Shown here: piece after piece, positions 57,515 to 64,000 of the stretch
How the letters are laid out: each line of letters starts with the position of its first letter
Position numbering within the stretch: position 1 is the first letter of the stretch
Origin: Noviluteimonas caseinilytica
GTDB lineage: Bacteria; Pseudomonadota; Gammaproteobacteria; Xanthomonadales; Xanthomonadaceae
Length of the DNA stretch: 64,000 nt
Assembly: GCF_018406605.1 (NCBI RefSeq)
Contig: NZ_AP024545.1
Location: forward strand, 1,178,001 to 1,242,000
Direction of reading: 5' to 3'
Made by a program: the position numbers and the translations under genes
The notes under the pieces: model-generated
The model's database searches: none
What the model saw: only the letters and a program-made list of their open reading frames with translations
What the model was told of the DNA's origin: nothing

Positions 57515-60340
57515 ATGCCGAACCAGCCGAACCTCTTCGACGACCCGCCCGCCCCGCAGGCGGCCGCGACCCCCGCACCGCCCGCCGACCCGTCCGTGCC
57601 GCCGCCGGCCGACGTCGATGCGGCCGCCGATGCCCCGGTCGCAGCGGAACGCGAACCGACCATCGAACCGGAACGCGAACCGGCGCCGGACGCCCCCGAG
57701 CTGCCCCTCGCCCCGCCGGCGCCCGCGCCCGCGGCGGAGACCGCACCGGCCCCGGCCGTCGCGTCGCTCCCGGTCGCGACGCGCCCGCCGATGTGGGCGC
57801 GCCTGATGGGCAAGGTGCTCGACCCGTGGATCCAGCTGGAACTGGAACCCAAGGCCCCGGCCGAACACGCCGACGGCCGCGCCGTCTGCTACGTGCTCGA
57901 GGACTACGGCCTGTCGAACGCACTGATCCTGGCGCGCGCCTGCCGCGAAGCCGGGCTGCCGTCGCCGCTGCAGCCGATGCCGGGCGACCCGCTCGGTCGC
58001 AAGCGGGCCTACGTCGCGCTGTCGCGCCGCAATTCGAACGCGCTGAAGGTGCTGGGCCTCACGCCCGGCCCCGAACACAAGACGCACTCCGGCTCGCTGG
58101 CGCGCTTGCTGCAGGCCCACCGCGACGATCCGGCGCTCGACGTGCAGCTGGTCCCCGTGTCGATCTTCGTCGGCCGCGCGCCGGACAAGCACAGCGGCTG
58201 GTTCTCGGTGCTGTTCTCGGAAAACTGGACGATCGTCGGCCGCTTCCGCCGCCTGCTAGCAATCTTGCTCAACGGGCGCGGCACGACGGTGCAGTTCGCG
58301 CCGCCGATCGCGTTGCGCGCCACGGTCGAAGAAGGCCTGGATCCCGAACGCACCGTGCGCAAGTTGTCGCGCGTGCTGCGCGCGCATTTCCGCCGCCTGC
58401 GCGCGGCGGTGATCGGGCCCGATCTCTCGACGCGGCGATTGCTCGCCGACCAGGTGCTCTCCGCCGATTCGGTGAAGGAAGCCATCGCCGACCAGGCGCG
58501 CCGCGAGAACGCCAAGGATCCGGAGAAGGGCAAGGCCGAAGCGTGGAAGAAGGCGCACGCCTACATCTACGAGATCGCCGCCGACTATTCGCATCCGGTC
58601 GTGCGCTCGGCGAGCTTCCTGCTCAACATGGTGTGGAACCGCATCTATCGCGGCGTCCTCGTGCACCACCTCGACACGCTCAAGCAGGCCGCGCCGGGGC
58701 ACGAAGTCGTCTACGTGCCCTGCCATCGCAGCCACATGGACTACCTGCTGCTGAGTTATTTGCTCTACACCAAGGGCATCGTGCCGCCGCACATCGCCGC
58801 GGGCATCAACCTCAACCTGCCGGTGATCGGGCCGATCCTGCGCCGCGGCGGCGCGTTCTTCCTGCGACGCAGCTTCCGCGGCAACGCGCTGTACTCGGCG
58901 GTGTTCACCGAATACGTGTCGCAGCTGGTGGCCGGCGGGTATTCGCTCGAATACTTCATCGAAGGCGGGCGCTCGCGCACGGGCCGCCTGTTGCCGCCGA
59001 AGGGCGGCATGGTCGCGATGACGGTGCGCGCGTTCGTGCGCCAGCCCACGCGCCCGGTGCTGTTCCAGCCGATCTACATCGGTTACGAAAAACTGCTCGA
59101 AGGCGACAGCTACCTCGACGAGCTGATCGGCAAGCCGAAGCAGAAGGAATCCATCTGGCAACTGCTCATGGGCATCCCCGCCGTGCTGCGCAGCAACTAC
59201 GGCCAGGTCGTGGTGAATTTCGGCGAGCCCATCAAGCTGTCGGACATGCTGGCCGAACACGCGCCGGCGTGGGACGGCACGCCGCTGCATGAAGACGATC
59301 GCCCGGACTGGCTGTCGACCACGGTGGATGCCACGGCGGTAAAGATCCAGGAACACATTAACCGCGCCGCCGACGTCAATCCGGTCAACCTGCTCGCGAT
59401 GGCGCTGCTGTCCACGCCGAAGCACGCGATGGGCGAAGTCGACCTGCTGGCACAGATCGCGTTGTCGAAGACGCTGCTGGCCGACGTGCCGTACTCCGAC
59501 CGCGTGACGGTCACGCCGCACACGCCGGAGCAGATCATCGCGCACGGCGAAGAGATCGCGATGCTGTCGCGCACCGCGCATCCGCTCGGCGACGTGCTCA
59601 GCGTGGACGAGGACACCGCCGGCCTGCTGAGTTATTTCCGCAACAACGTGCTGCACCTGTTCACGGCGTCGGCGTGGATCGCGGTGTGCTTCCTCAACAA
59701 CCGGCGCCTGGCGCGGCAGCACGTGCTGCGGCTGGGGCGCACGGTGCATCCGTTCCTGCAGGCGGAGTTGTTCCTGCCGTGGGATGCGGACGAATTCGCC
59801 GAGCGCATCGATCGCACGATCGAGGTGTTCATCCGCGAAGGCCTGCTCAAGCAAGTGAGCGAGGACGACGGCGGCATCCTGTCGCGCAGCGCGGGGCAGA
59901 CGGACGAGGTGTTCCGCCTGCGCGCGATCGGGCATTCGCTGCAGCAGGCCTTCGAGCGCTATTACATCGCGATCTCGGTGCTGGTGAAGAACGGCGGCGG
60001 CACGTTGTCGTCGGGCGAACTGGAAAGCCTGTGCCAGCTCGCCGCGCAACGCCTGTCGCTGCTGTATGCGCCGGCGGCGCCGGAATTCTTCGACCGCACG
60101 TTGTTCCGCGGCTTCATCCAGAAGCTGCGCGAACTGCGCCTGGTGTGGCCGGATGCGAACGGCAAGTTGCTGTTCGACGAACGCCTGGATGCGTGGGCGA
60201 AGGATGCGCGGATGATCCTGGGCCGCGAATTGCGCCACACGATCGAGAAGGTGAGCCCGGAAGCGGCGAAGCCCGCGGCCGCGGCGGAACCGGTGGCGGA
60301 CGCGACTGCATCGGAACCGCCCGCGCCGCCGGCGGCGTGA
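57515..60340 (+). CDS. plsB: glycerol-3-phosphate 1-O-acyltransferase
   Basis: A 941-residue inner-membrane enzyme, longer than E. coli PlsB (about 807) because of a Pro/Ala/Glu-rich N-terminus of about 90 residues. The acyltransferase block is near 405-500: VPCHRSHMDYLLLSYLL contains H(X4)D, NLPVIGPILRRGGAFFLRRSF is the second block and EGGRSRTGRLLPPKGGM the third. It transfers acyl chains to glycerol-3-phosphate, the first step of phospholipid synthesis. The low-complexity head may be a disordered tether. An ATG at 57506 is in frame but overlaps the likely -10. Confidence 0.94.
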   Translation: MPNQPNLFDDPPAPQAAATPAPPADPSVPPPADVDAAADAPVAAEREPTIEPEREPAPDAPELPLAPPAPAPAAETAPAPAVASLPVATRPPMWARLMGKVLDPWIQLELEPKAPAEHADGRAVCYVLEDYGLSNALILARACREAGLPSPLQPMPGDPLGRKRAYVALSRRNSNALKVLGLTPGPEHKTHSGSLARLLQAHRDDPALDVQLVPVSIFVGRAPDKHSGWFSVLFSENWTIVGRFRRLLAILLNGRGTTVQFAPPIALRATVEEGLDPERTVRKLSRVLRAHFRRLRAAVIGPDLSTRRLLADQVLSADSVKEAIADQARRENAKDPEKGKAEAWKKAHAYIYEIAADYSHPVVRSASFLLNMVWNRIYRGVLVHHLDTLKQAAPGHEVVYVPCHRSHMDYLLLSYLLYTKGIVPPHIAAGINLNLPVIGPILRRGGAFFLRRSFRGNALYSAVFTEYVSQLVAGGYSLEYFIEGGRSRTGRLLPPKGGMVAMTVRAFVRQPTRPVLFQPIYIGYEKLLEGDSYLDELIGKPKQKESIWQLLMGIPAVLRSNYGQVVVNFGEPIKLSDMLAEHAPAWDGTPLHEDDRPDWLSTTVDATAVKIQEHINRAADVNPVNLLAMALLSTPKHAMGEVDLLAQIALSKTLLADVPYSDRVTVTPHTPEQIIAHGEEIAMLSRTAHPLGDVLSVDEDTAGLLSYFRNNVLHLFTASAWIAVCFLNNRRLARQHVLRLGRTVHPFLQAELFLPWDADEFAERIDRTIEVFIREGLLKQVSEDDGGILSRSAGQTDEVFRLRAIGHSLQQAFERYYIAISVLVKNGGGTLSSGELESLCQLAAQRLSLLYAPAAPEFFDRTLFRGFIQKLRELRLVWPDANGKLLFDERLDAWAKDARMILGRELRHTIEKVSPEAAKPAAAAEPVADATASEPPAPPAA

Positions 60341-60559
60341 TCAGGCGGGTTCGTCGGGGATCATCGCGGACTCGATCTTCGCGATCGCGTCCTTGAGCTG
60401 CAGGCGCCGTTTCTTCAGTCGCTTGATCGTGAGGTCGTCGATGTCGGACGCGTCCTGCAGCCGTTCGATCGCAGCGTCCAGGTCGCGGTGCTCGAGCTTG
60501 AGCTCGATCACGCGCTGGGCCATGCGCCCGAGTTCGCTGGGGTCCGTGGGCTGGTTCAC
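60341..60559 (-). CDS. YdcH/DUF465 family small protein
   Basis: 72 residues, mostly helical and highly charged: VIELKLEHRDLDAAIERL near 17-34 and TIKRLKKRRLQLKDAIAKIE near 43-62, the usual DUF465 pattern. These small coiled-coil proteins have unknown function. It abuts the plsB stop tail to tail, with no gap between the two stop codons. Confidence 0.85.
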   Translation of the reverse strand: MNQPTDPSELGRMAQRVIELKLEHRDLDAAIERLQDASDIDDLTIKRLKKRRLQLKDAIAKIESAMIPDEPA

Positions 60560-60662
60560 GCAGCGAGCTTAACGTGGGAACTGTTGCGCTGCCATGCGAC
60601 GAATGGTTGGAATATGGGCTGATCCGGGCGATTCGTTTGCCGAGCGTCGAGGCAATTCCGAC

Positions 60663-60692
60663 TTGAACCTGCGACTGCGACGGGACTAGGAT
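60663..60692 (+). promoter_or_regulatory. sigma-70 promoter of the intact NYN gene
   Basis: TTGAAC (60663-60668), an 18-bp spacer and TAGGAT (60687-60692). The start site near 60699 gives a leader of about 96 nt that contains the terminator at 60748-60773. The rest of the 235-bp gap from 60560 shows no gene. Confidence 0.55.
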
Positions 60693-60747
60693 TTCCGCCA
60701 CCACTCCTCCCTGCCGCGCCATTAGGTTGGCTCCACGGCCCGGGACG

Positions 60748-60773
60748 AAAAAACCGCCTGCGGGCGGTTTTTT
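60748..60773 (+). terminator. intrinsic terminator in the leader of the intact NYN gene (possible attenuator)
   Basis: An 11-bp perfect inverted repeat (AAAAAACCGCC / GGCGGTTTTTT) with a 4-nt loop, ending in six T. It sits 21 nt before the NYN ATG and after the only good promoter. The nearest upstream plus-strand gene (plsB) ended 400 bp earlier. Confidence 0.8.
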
Positions 60774-60794
60774 CATTTCCGAAGGAACGCAACC

Positions 60795-61499
60795 ATGGCA
60801 AAGGATTTGCCGACGGCCGTCTACGTGGACGGCCACAACCTCTACTACGGCCGGATTCGCGGCACGTCGTTCAAATGGCTCGATCTCGTCGGGCTCTTCG
60901 ACCGCTTGATCCATGACCAGAATCCCGCGTCCTTGATCACGCAGGTCCGGTACTTCTCCGCTCCCGCAATCGCGCGGCTTGCGTCGCATGGCGCGGCGTC
61001 GGTCATCGCGCAGCAGGACTACCACCGCGCCATGCGCCAACGCTATGGAGCGCGGTTCGACGTGACCTGGGGCGCGCACACCTTCGATCGCAAGGGCACG
61101 CTCCTGCCCCGGTTCGTCGAGGGCGTGCCGTATGACCGAAAGGATCGCGTGCGCGTCTGGAAGCTGGAGGAGAAACAGACGGACGTGAACCTCGCGCTGG
61201 CGATGTATCGGGATGCGTGTTCCGGCGCTTATGGGCAATTGGTGGTCTGCACGAACGACAGCGACGCGGCGCCCACCCTGGCCGCGATCAGGTCCGACTT
61301 CCCCGCGATCATCCTCGGCGTCGTCACGCCGGTGCGTCCGCCGGAGGCGTCCGCGACGCAGCGGGGCATCAGCCGATCGCTGACAGGGAACGCGGATTGG
61401 TCCAGGCACTACCTGCTCGACGCAGAACTCGCGCGTTCCCGCCTGCCCGATCGCATCCACACCGGCCGCAAACCCATACGAAAACCAGCCCACTGGTAG
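60795..61499 (+). CDS. NYN (PIN-like RNase) domain protein
   Basis: A 234-residue protein. AVYVDGHNLYYGRI near residues 8-21 carries the first catalytic Asp; KWLDLVGLFDRL follows. QTDVNLALAMYRDA near 132-145 and VCTNDSDAAPTL near 151-162 hold the other acidic residues of the NYN/LabA nuclease site. C-terminal RPIRKPAHW is the same ending as in the frameshifted relative at 35390-36029. Single-domain NYN proteins are presumed metal-dependent ribonucleases; the target RNA is unknown. GAAGGAA precedes the ATG. Confidence 0.83.
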   Translation: MAKDLPTAVYVDGHNLYYGRIRGTSFKWLDLVGLFDRLIHDQNPASLITQVRYFSAPAIARLASHGAASVIAQQDYHRAMRQRYGARFDVTWGAHTFDRKGTLLPRFVEGVPYDRKDRVRVWKLEEKQTDVNLALAMYRDACSGAYGQLVVCTNDSDAAPTLAAIRSDFPAIILGVVTPVRPPEASATQRGISRSLTGNADWSRHYLLDAELARSRLPDRIHTGRKPIRKPAHW

Positions 61500-61556
61500 C
61501 CGGAATCGCCGGAGTAGAATGCGCGGCCGCCCGTCGTGTCGTCGCCGAACCTGCGC

Positions 61557-62453
61557 ATGTCCACCGTGCCCCTTCCCCTGCTCGAGCCCCAGCCGCGCGC
61601 GCGTCGCGCCGGGCACGAACACCAGCGCCTGGCCAAGCGCCTGCGCCACCAGGTGGGGCGCGCGATCGCCGACTTCGGGATGATCGAGGACGGCGACAAG
61701 GTGATGGTGTGCCTGTCCGGCGGCAAGGACAGCTACACGATGCTCGACGTGCTGCTGCAACTGCGCGAGAAGGCGCCGGTGGCGTTCGACCTGGTTGCGG
61801 TCAACCTGGACCAGAAACAGCCCGGGTTCCCGGAACACGTGCTGCCGGAGTACCTCGCGTCCGTCGGCGTGCCGTACACGATCCTGGAACAGGACACGTA
61901 TTCGGTGGTCAAGCGCGTCGTGCCGGAAGGCAAGACGATGTGCTCGCTGTGTTCGCGCCTGCGTCGCGGCGCGCTGTATGCGCACGCCGAAGCCGAGGGG
62001 TTCACGAAGATCGCGCTGGGCCACCATCGCGACGATCTGGTGGCCACGTTCTTCCTGAACATGTTCTTCCACGCCAGGCTGGGCGGCATGCCGCCGAAGC
62101 TGCGCTCGGACGACGGCAAGCACGTTGTGATCCGTCCGCTCGCGTACGTGCGCGAGGCCGACATCACCGCTTACGCGGCGGCGCGCAATTTCCCCATCAT
62201 CCCGTGCACGCTGTGCGGCTCGCAGGAAAACCTGCAGCGCAAGCAGGTGCAGAAAATGATGGCCACGTGGGAGCGCGAATCGCCGGGTCGCATCGAAAAC
62301 ATCGCGCGCGCCCTCGGCGATGTGCGACCCTCGCAGTTGACCGATCCGACGTTGTTCGATTTCCTGTCGCTCGGTGCGCGCAGCGATGCGCCGATGCCGG
62401 ACGCGCACGCGTGGCTGGCGGGCGACCCGCACGGCGACGACGCCGCCGATTGA
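61557..62453 (+). CDS. ttcA: tRNA 2-thiocytidine(32) synthetase
   Basis: A 298-residue PP-loop enzyme. CLSGGKDSYTML near 52-63 is the ATP-binding loop, and CSLCSRLRRG near 128-137 has the CxxC that binds the iron-sulfur cluster. CTLCGSQENLQRKQ near 218-231 is the second Cys pair. It thiolates C32 of certain tRNAs. The ATG at 61557 is preferred over a GTG at 61536; TAGAAT near 61515 is the likely -10. Confidence 0.93.
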   Translation: MSTVPLPLLEPQPRARRAGHEHQRLAKRLRHQVGRAIADFGMIEDGDKVMVCLSGGKDSYTMLDVLLQLREKAPVAFDLVAVNLDQKQPGFPEHVLPEYLASVGVPYTILEQDTYSVVKRVVPEGKTMCSLCSRLRRGALYAHAEAEGFTKIALGHHRDDLVATFFLNMFFHARLGGMPPKLRSDDGKHVVIRPLAYVREADITAYAAARNFPIIPCTLCGSQENLQRKQVQKMMATWERESPGRIENIARALGDVRPSQLTDPTLFDFLSLGARSDAPMPDAHAWLAGDPHGDDAAD

Positions 62454-62468
62454 TCCAAACCTCGTCCC

Positions 62469-62497
62469 ATGGATTCCCGCGTTCGCGGGGATGACGG
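62469..62497 (+). repeat. single REP-like palindromic repeat unit
   Basis: ATTCCCGCG and CGCGGGGAT flank a 2-base centre, within the familiar ATGGATTCCCGCGTTCGCGG extragenic repeat consensus seen in many proteobacterial genomes. Only one copy is seen in this window, between ttcA and rdgC. It could also act as a weak stop for ttcA transcription. Confidence 0.55.
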
Positions 62498-62515
62498 ACT
62501 TTCACTGGAATTTCG

Positions 62516-63421
62516 ATGTTCTTTCGCAACCTGACGCTGTTCCGCTTCCCCACCTCGCTCGACCTCAACGAACTCGAACCCCGCCTCGCCGAATGCGCGC
62601 TCAAGCCCGTCGGCGCGCTGGAATTGTCCTCGCGCGGTTTCATCTCGCCCTTCGGCCGCGACGGCGAAGCGCTGTCGCACCGCATCGGCGACGCGATCTG
62701 GCTCAGCATGGGCAGTGAAGAAAAGCTCCTGCCGGGCGCGATCGTGAACGACCTGCTCGCGCGCAAGCTCGAAGAGATCGAGCGCAAGGAAGGCCGCAAG
62801 CCCGGCGGGCGCGCGCGCAAGCGGCTGAAGGAAGACCTGGTGCACGAGCTGCTGCCGCGCGCGTTCGTGCGCCCGGGCCGCACCGATGCCTTGCTCGACC
62901 TGGGCCACGGCCTGTGCATCGTCGATTCGTCCTCGCGCAAGTCCGCGGAGAACGTCGTCAGCGAGATCCGCCATGCGCTGGGCTCCTTCCCCGCGCTGCC
63001 GATCAACGCCGAAGTCGCGCCGCGCAGCATCCTCACGGGCTGGATCGCCGGCGAACCGCTGCCCGAAGGCCTGACGATCGGCGACGAATGCGAGCTCAAG
63101 GACGCCGCCGACAAGGGCGCCGTCGTGAAGTGCCAGCGCCAGGAACTGCAGTCCGACGAGATCGCCAAGCACCTGGAAGCCGGCAAGCAGGTCACCAAGC
63201 TCGCGCTGACGCTGGACGACCACGTGTCGTTCGTCCTCGGCGAGGACCTGATCGTGCGCAAGTTCAAGCTGCTCGATGGTGCGGTGGATGCGCTGGAATC
63301 CACCGAACGCGACGACGTGCGCGCCGAACTGGACGCGCGCTTCGCGCTGATGGCGGCGGAAGCCAAGCGGCTGTTCAGCGTGCTGGAGCCGGCGTTGAAG
63401 ATTTCGCGCGCCGACGACTGA
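62516..63421 (+). CDS. rdgC: recombination-associated protein RdgC
   Basis: A 301-residue nucleoid-associated DNA-binding protein that forms a ring and modulates RecA. The start MFFRNLTLFRFP is diagnostic. GFISPFGRDGEALSH near 41-55, KLEEIERKEGRKPGGRARKRLKEDLVHELLPRAF (two segments, near 83-116) and ITTWI-like LTGWIAGE near 176 match the family. It follows a REP-like unit 62 bp after ttcA. Confidence 0.95.
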   Translation: MFFRNLTLFRFPTSLDLNELEPRLAECALKPVGALELSSRGFISPFGRDGEALSHRIGDAIWLSMGSEEKLLPGAIVNDLLARKLEEIERKEGRKPGGRARKRLKEDLVHELLPRAFVRPGRTDALLDLGHGLCIVDSSSRKSAENVVSEIRHALGSFPALPINAEVAPRSILTGWIAGEPLPEGLTIGDECELKDAADKGAVVKCQRQELQSDEIAKHLEAGKQVTKLALTLDDHVSFVLGEDLIVRKFKLLDGAVDALESTERDDVRAELDARFALMAAEAKRLFSVLEPALKISRADD

Positions 63422-63488
63422 CCGCACGCGGGCGCACCACGCGCCTACAATCAGCGCGCCCTTCGCCCGAACGCCCCTCGCACGACGA

Positions 63489-64000
63489 ATGTCGAAACTG
63501 CTCCGTCGCCTGCTGGCGCCGCGCGCGCCCATCCTCGAACGCGACGTCACGTCGCTCGAGCTCGGCGACGGTCGCCGCGTGGAAATCCAGCGCGTGCGCA
63601 ATCCCCGCGCGCGTCGGCTGCGCCTCTCCGTCGATGAGCGCGGCGCGCGGCTGACGCTGCCCACGCGCGCAAGCCTGGTGTCGGGCGAACGCTTCCTCGC
63701 CGAACACCGCGACTGGCTCGCCGACCAACTGGCGCGCTACACGCTGGACGGGTTGCCGACGCTGCAGCGCGACATCACGACCACGTTGCCGCTGCGCGGG
63801 GCGCAGGTCCCGTTGCGCTGGTCCGAAGGGCGTTTCACGTGCGTGGATTTCGACGCGCTGGCCGGCGAAATCATCGTCCGTGCGCCCGCGCGCGCCGGCG
63901 ATGCCGCGTTGCGCCGCGCGCTGCGCGATTTCTACGAGGGCCAGGCGCGTGCCGACGTGGGCCGCTGGCTGCCGAAATACCTGCCGTCGCTGCCGCGCCC
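63489..64000 (+). CDS. M48/YgjP-type (DUF45) metallopeptidase domain protein, 5' part
   Basis: About 170 residues are present before the window ends. The N-terminus carries the DUF45 features: RRVEIQRVRNPRARRLRLSV, split by the usual turn, and a LAEHRDWLADQL segment near 68-79. The HExxH zinc site of the family would lie just beyond the edge, so I cannot check it. TACAAT at about 63447-63452 may be its -10. It lies 67 bp after rdgC. Confidence 0.75.
   Translation, partial: MSKLLRRLLAPRAPILERDVTSLELGDGRRVEIQRVRNPRARRLRLSVDERGARLTLPTRASLVSGERFLAEHRDWLADQLARYTLDGLPTLQRDITTTLPLRGAQVPLRWSEGRFTCVDFDALAGEIIVRAPARAGDAALRRALRDFYEGQARADVGRWLPKYLPSLPR

Noticed and set aside
60560..60662. Possible tRNA or small RNA in the gap after the YdcH-like gene
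   Set aside because: No cloverleaf or CCA end; the stretch only precedes the NYN promoter.
1..64000. CRISPR arrays, insertion sequences, prophage or integrase genes
   Set aside because: No regularly spaced repeats, transposase motifs or phage genes were seen on either strand.

Overview
The window is a gene-dense piece of a GC-rich (roughly 70 percent) gammaproteobacterial chromosome. The gene content points to Xanthomonadaceae, most likely Lysobacter or a close relative. The evidence is an aryl-polyene (xanthomonadin-type) pigment locus with a XanB2-type chorismatase, an rsmG-parA-parB block, a tdk/rep pair, PlsB, RdgC and the usual housekeeping genes. Nearly all genes sit in tight operons with 1-8 bp start/stop overlaps. 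I see no tRNA or rRNA gene, insertion sequence, prophage or CRISPR array.

Layout. 1-3.5 kb: 5' part of a bacterial alpha-2-macroglobulin gene and a YdcF-type protein, both on the minus strand. 3.7-18.7 kb: the pigment locus in three transcription units. The first runs rightward: ketosynthase, chain-length factor, glycosyltransferase, halogenase-like flavoprotein, cation/proton antiporter. The second runs leftward: ACP, COG4648 membrane protein, FabZ-like hotdog protein, LpxL-like acyltransferase, LolA-like protein, MMPL exporter, second hotdog protein, FabG. The third runs rightward: second halogenase-like flavoprotein, chorismatase, small membrane protein. The aryl AMP-ligase and a phosphopantetheinyl transferase that such a pathway needs lie apart, at 36.8-38.8 kb. 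18.9-20.9 kb: a secreted metalloprotease operon behind a perfect CRP/Clp-type palindrome. 21-23.8 kb: hemB, a PD40 protein and aroE. 23.8-31 kb: a seven-gene MoxR/DUF58/DUF4350/DUF4129/SpoIIM/RDD operon. 31-35.4 kb: gamma carbonic anhydrase, aldehyde dehydrogenase, a cysteine synthase-glutaredoxin fusion and exonuclease III. 35.4-36.6 kb: a broken NYN-domain gene with an elaborate leader, and a GlsB-type membrane protein. 38.8-44.2 kb: rsmG, parAB, an epimerase/GT2/LABN trio, rpmB-rpmG. 44.3-48.9 kb: acs, an EF-hand protein, an acyl desaturase, mutM. 48.9-57.5 kb: an ECF sigma factor and Ser/Thr kinase pair, tdk, rep, GNAT, acid phosphatase, a lipoprotein. 57.5-64 kb: plsB, a YdcH-like protein, an intact NYN gene with the same leader layout as the broken one, ttcA, rdgC and the start of a DUF45-type metallopeptidase.

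How the genes work together. Chorismatase would make hydroxybenzoate from chorismate. The ligase would activate it onto the ACP, which the phosphopantetheinyl transferase has armed. KS/CLF, FabG and the hotdog dehydratases would build the polyene. The LpxL-like acyltransferase, LolA-like and MMPL proteins would attach or move it to the outer membrane, and two halogenase-like flavoproteins may decorate it.

The most notable signals are the two NYN-domain genes. Each has its own promoter, a leader of about 96-98 nt, and a complete intrinsic terminator between promoter and start codon. One of the two has been knocked out of frame by a clean 7-bp tandem duplication.
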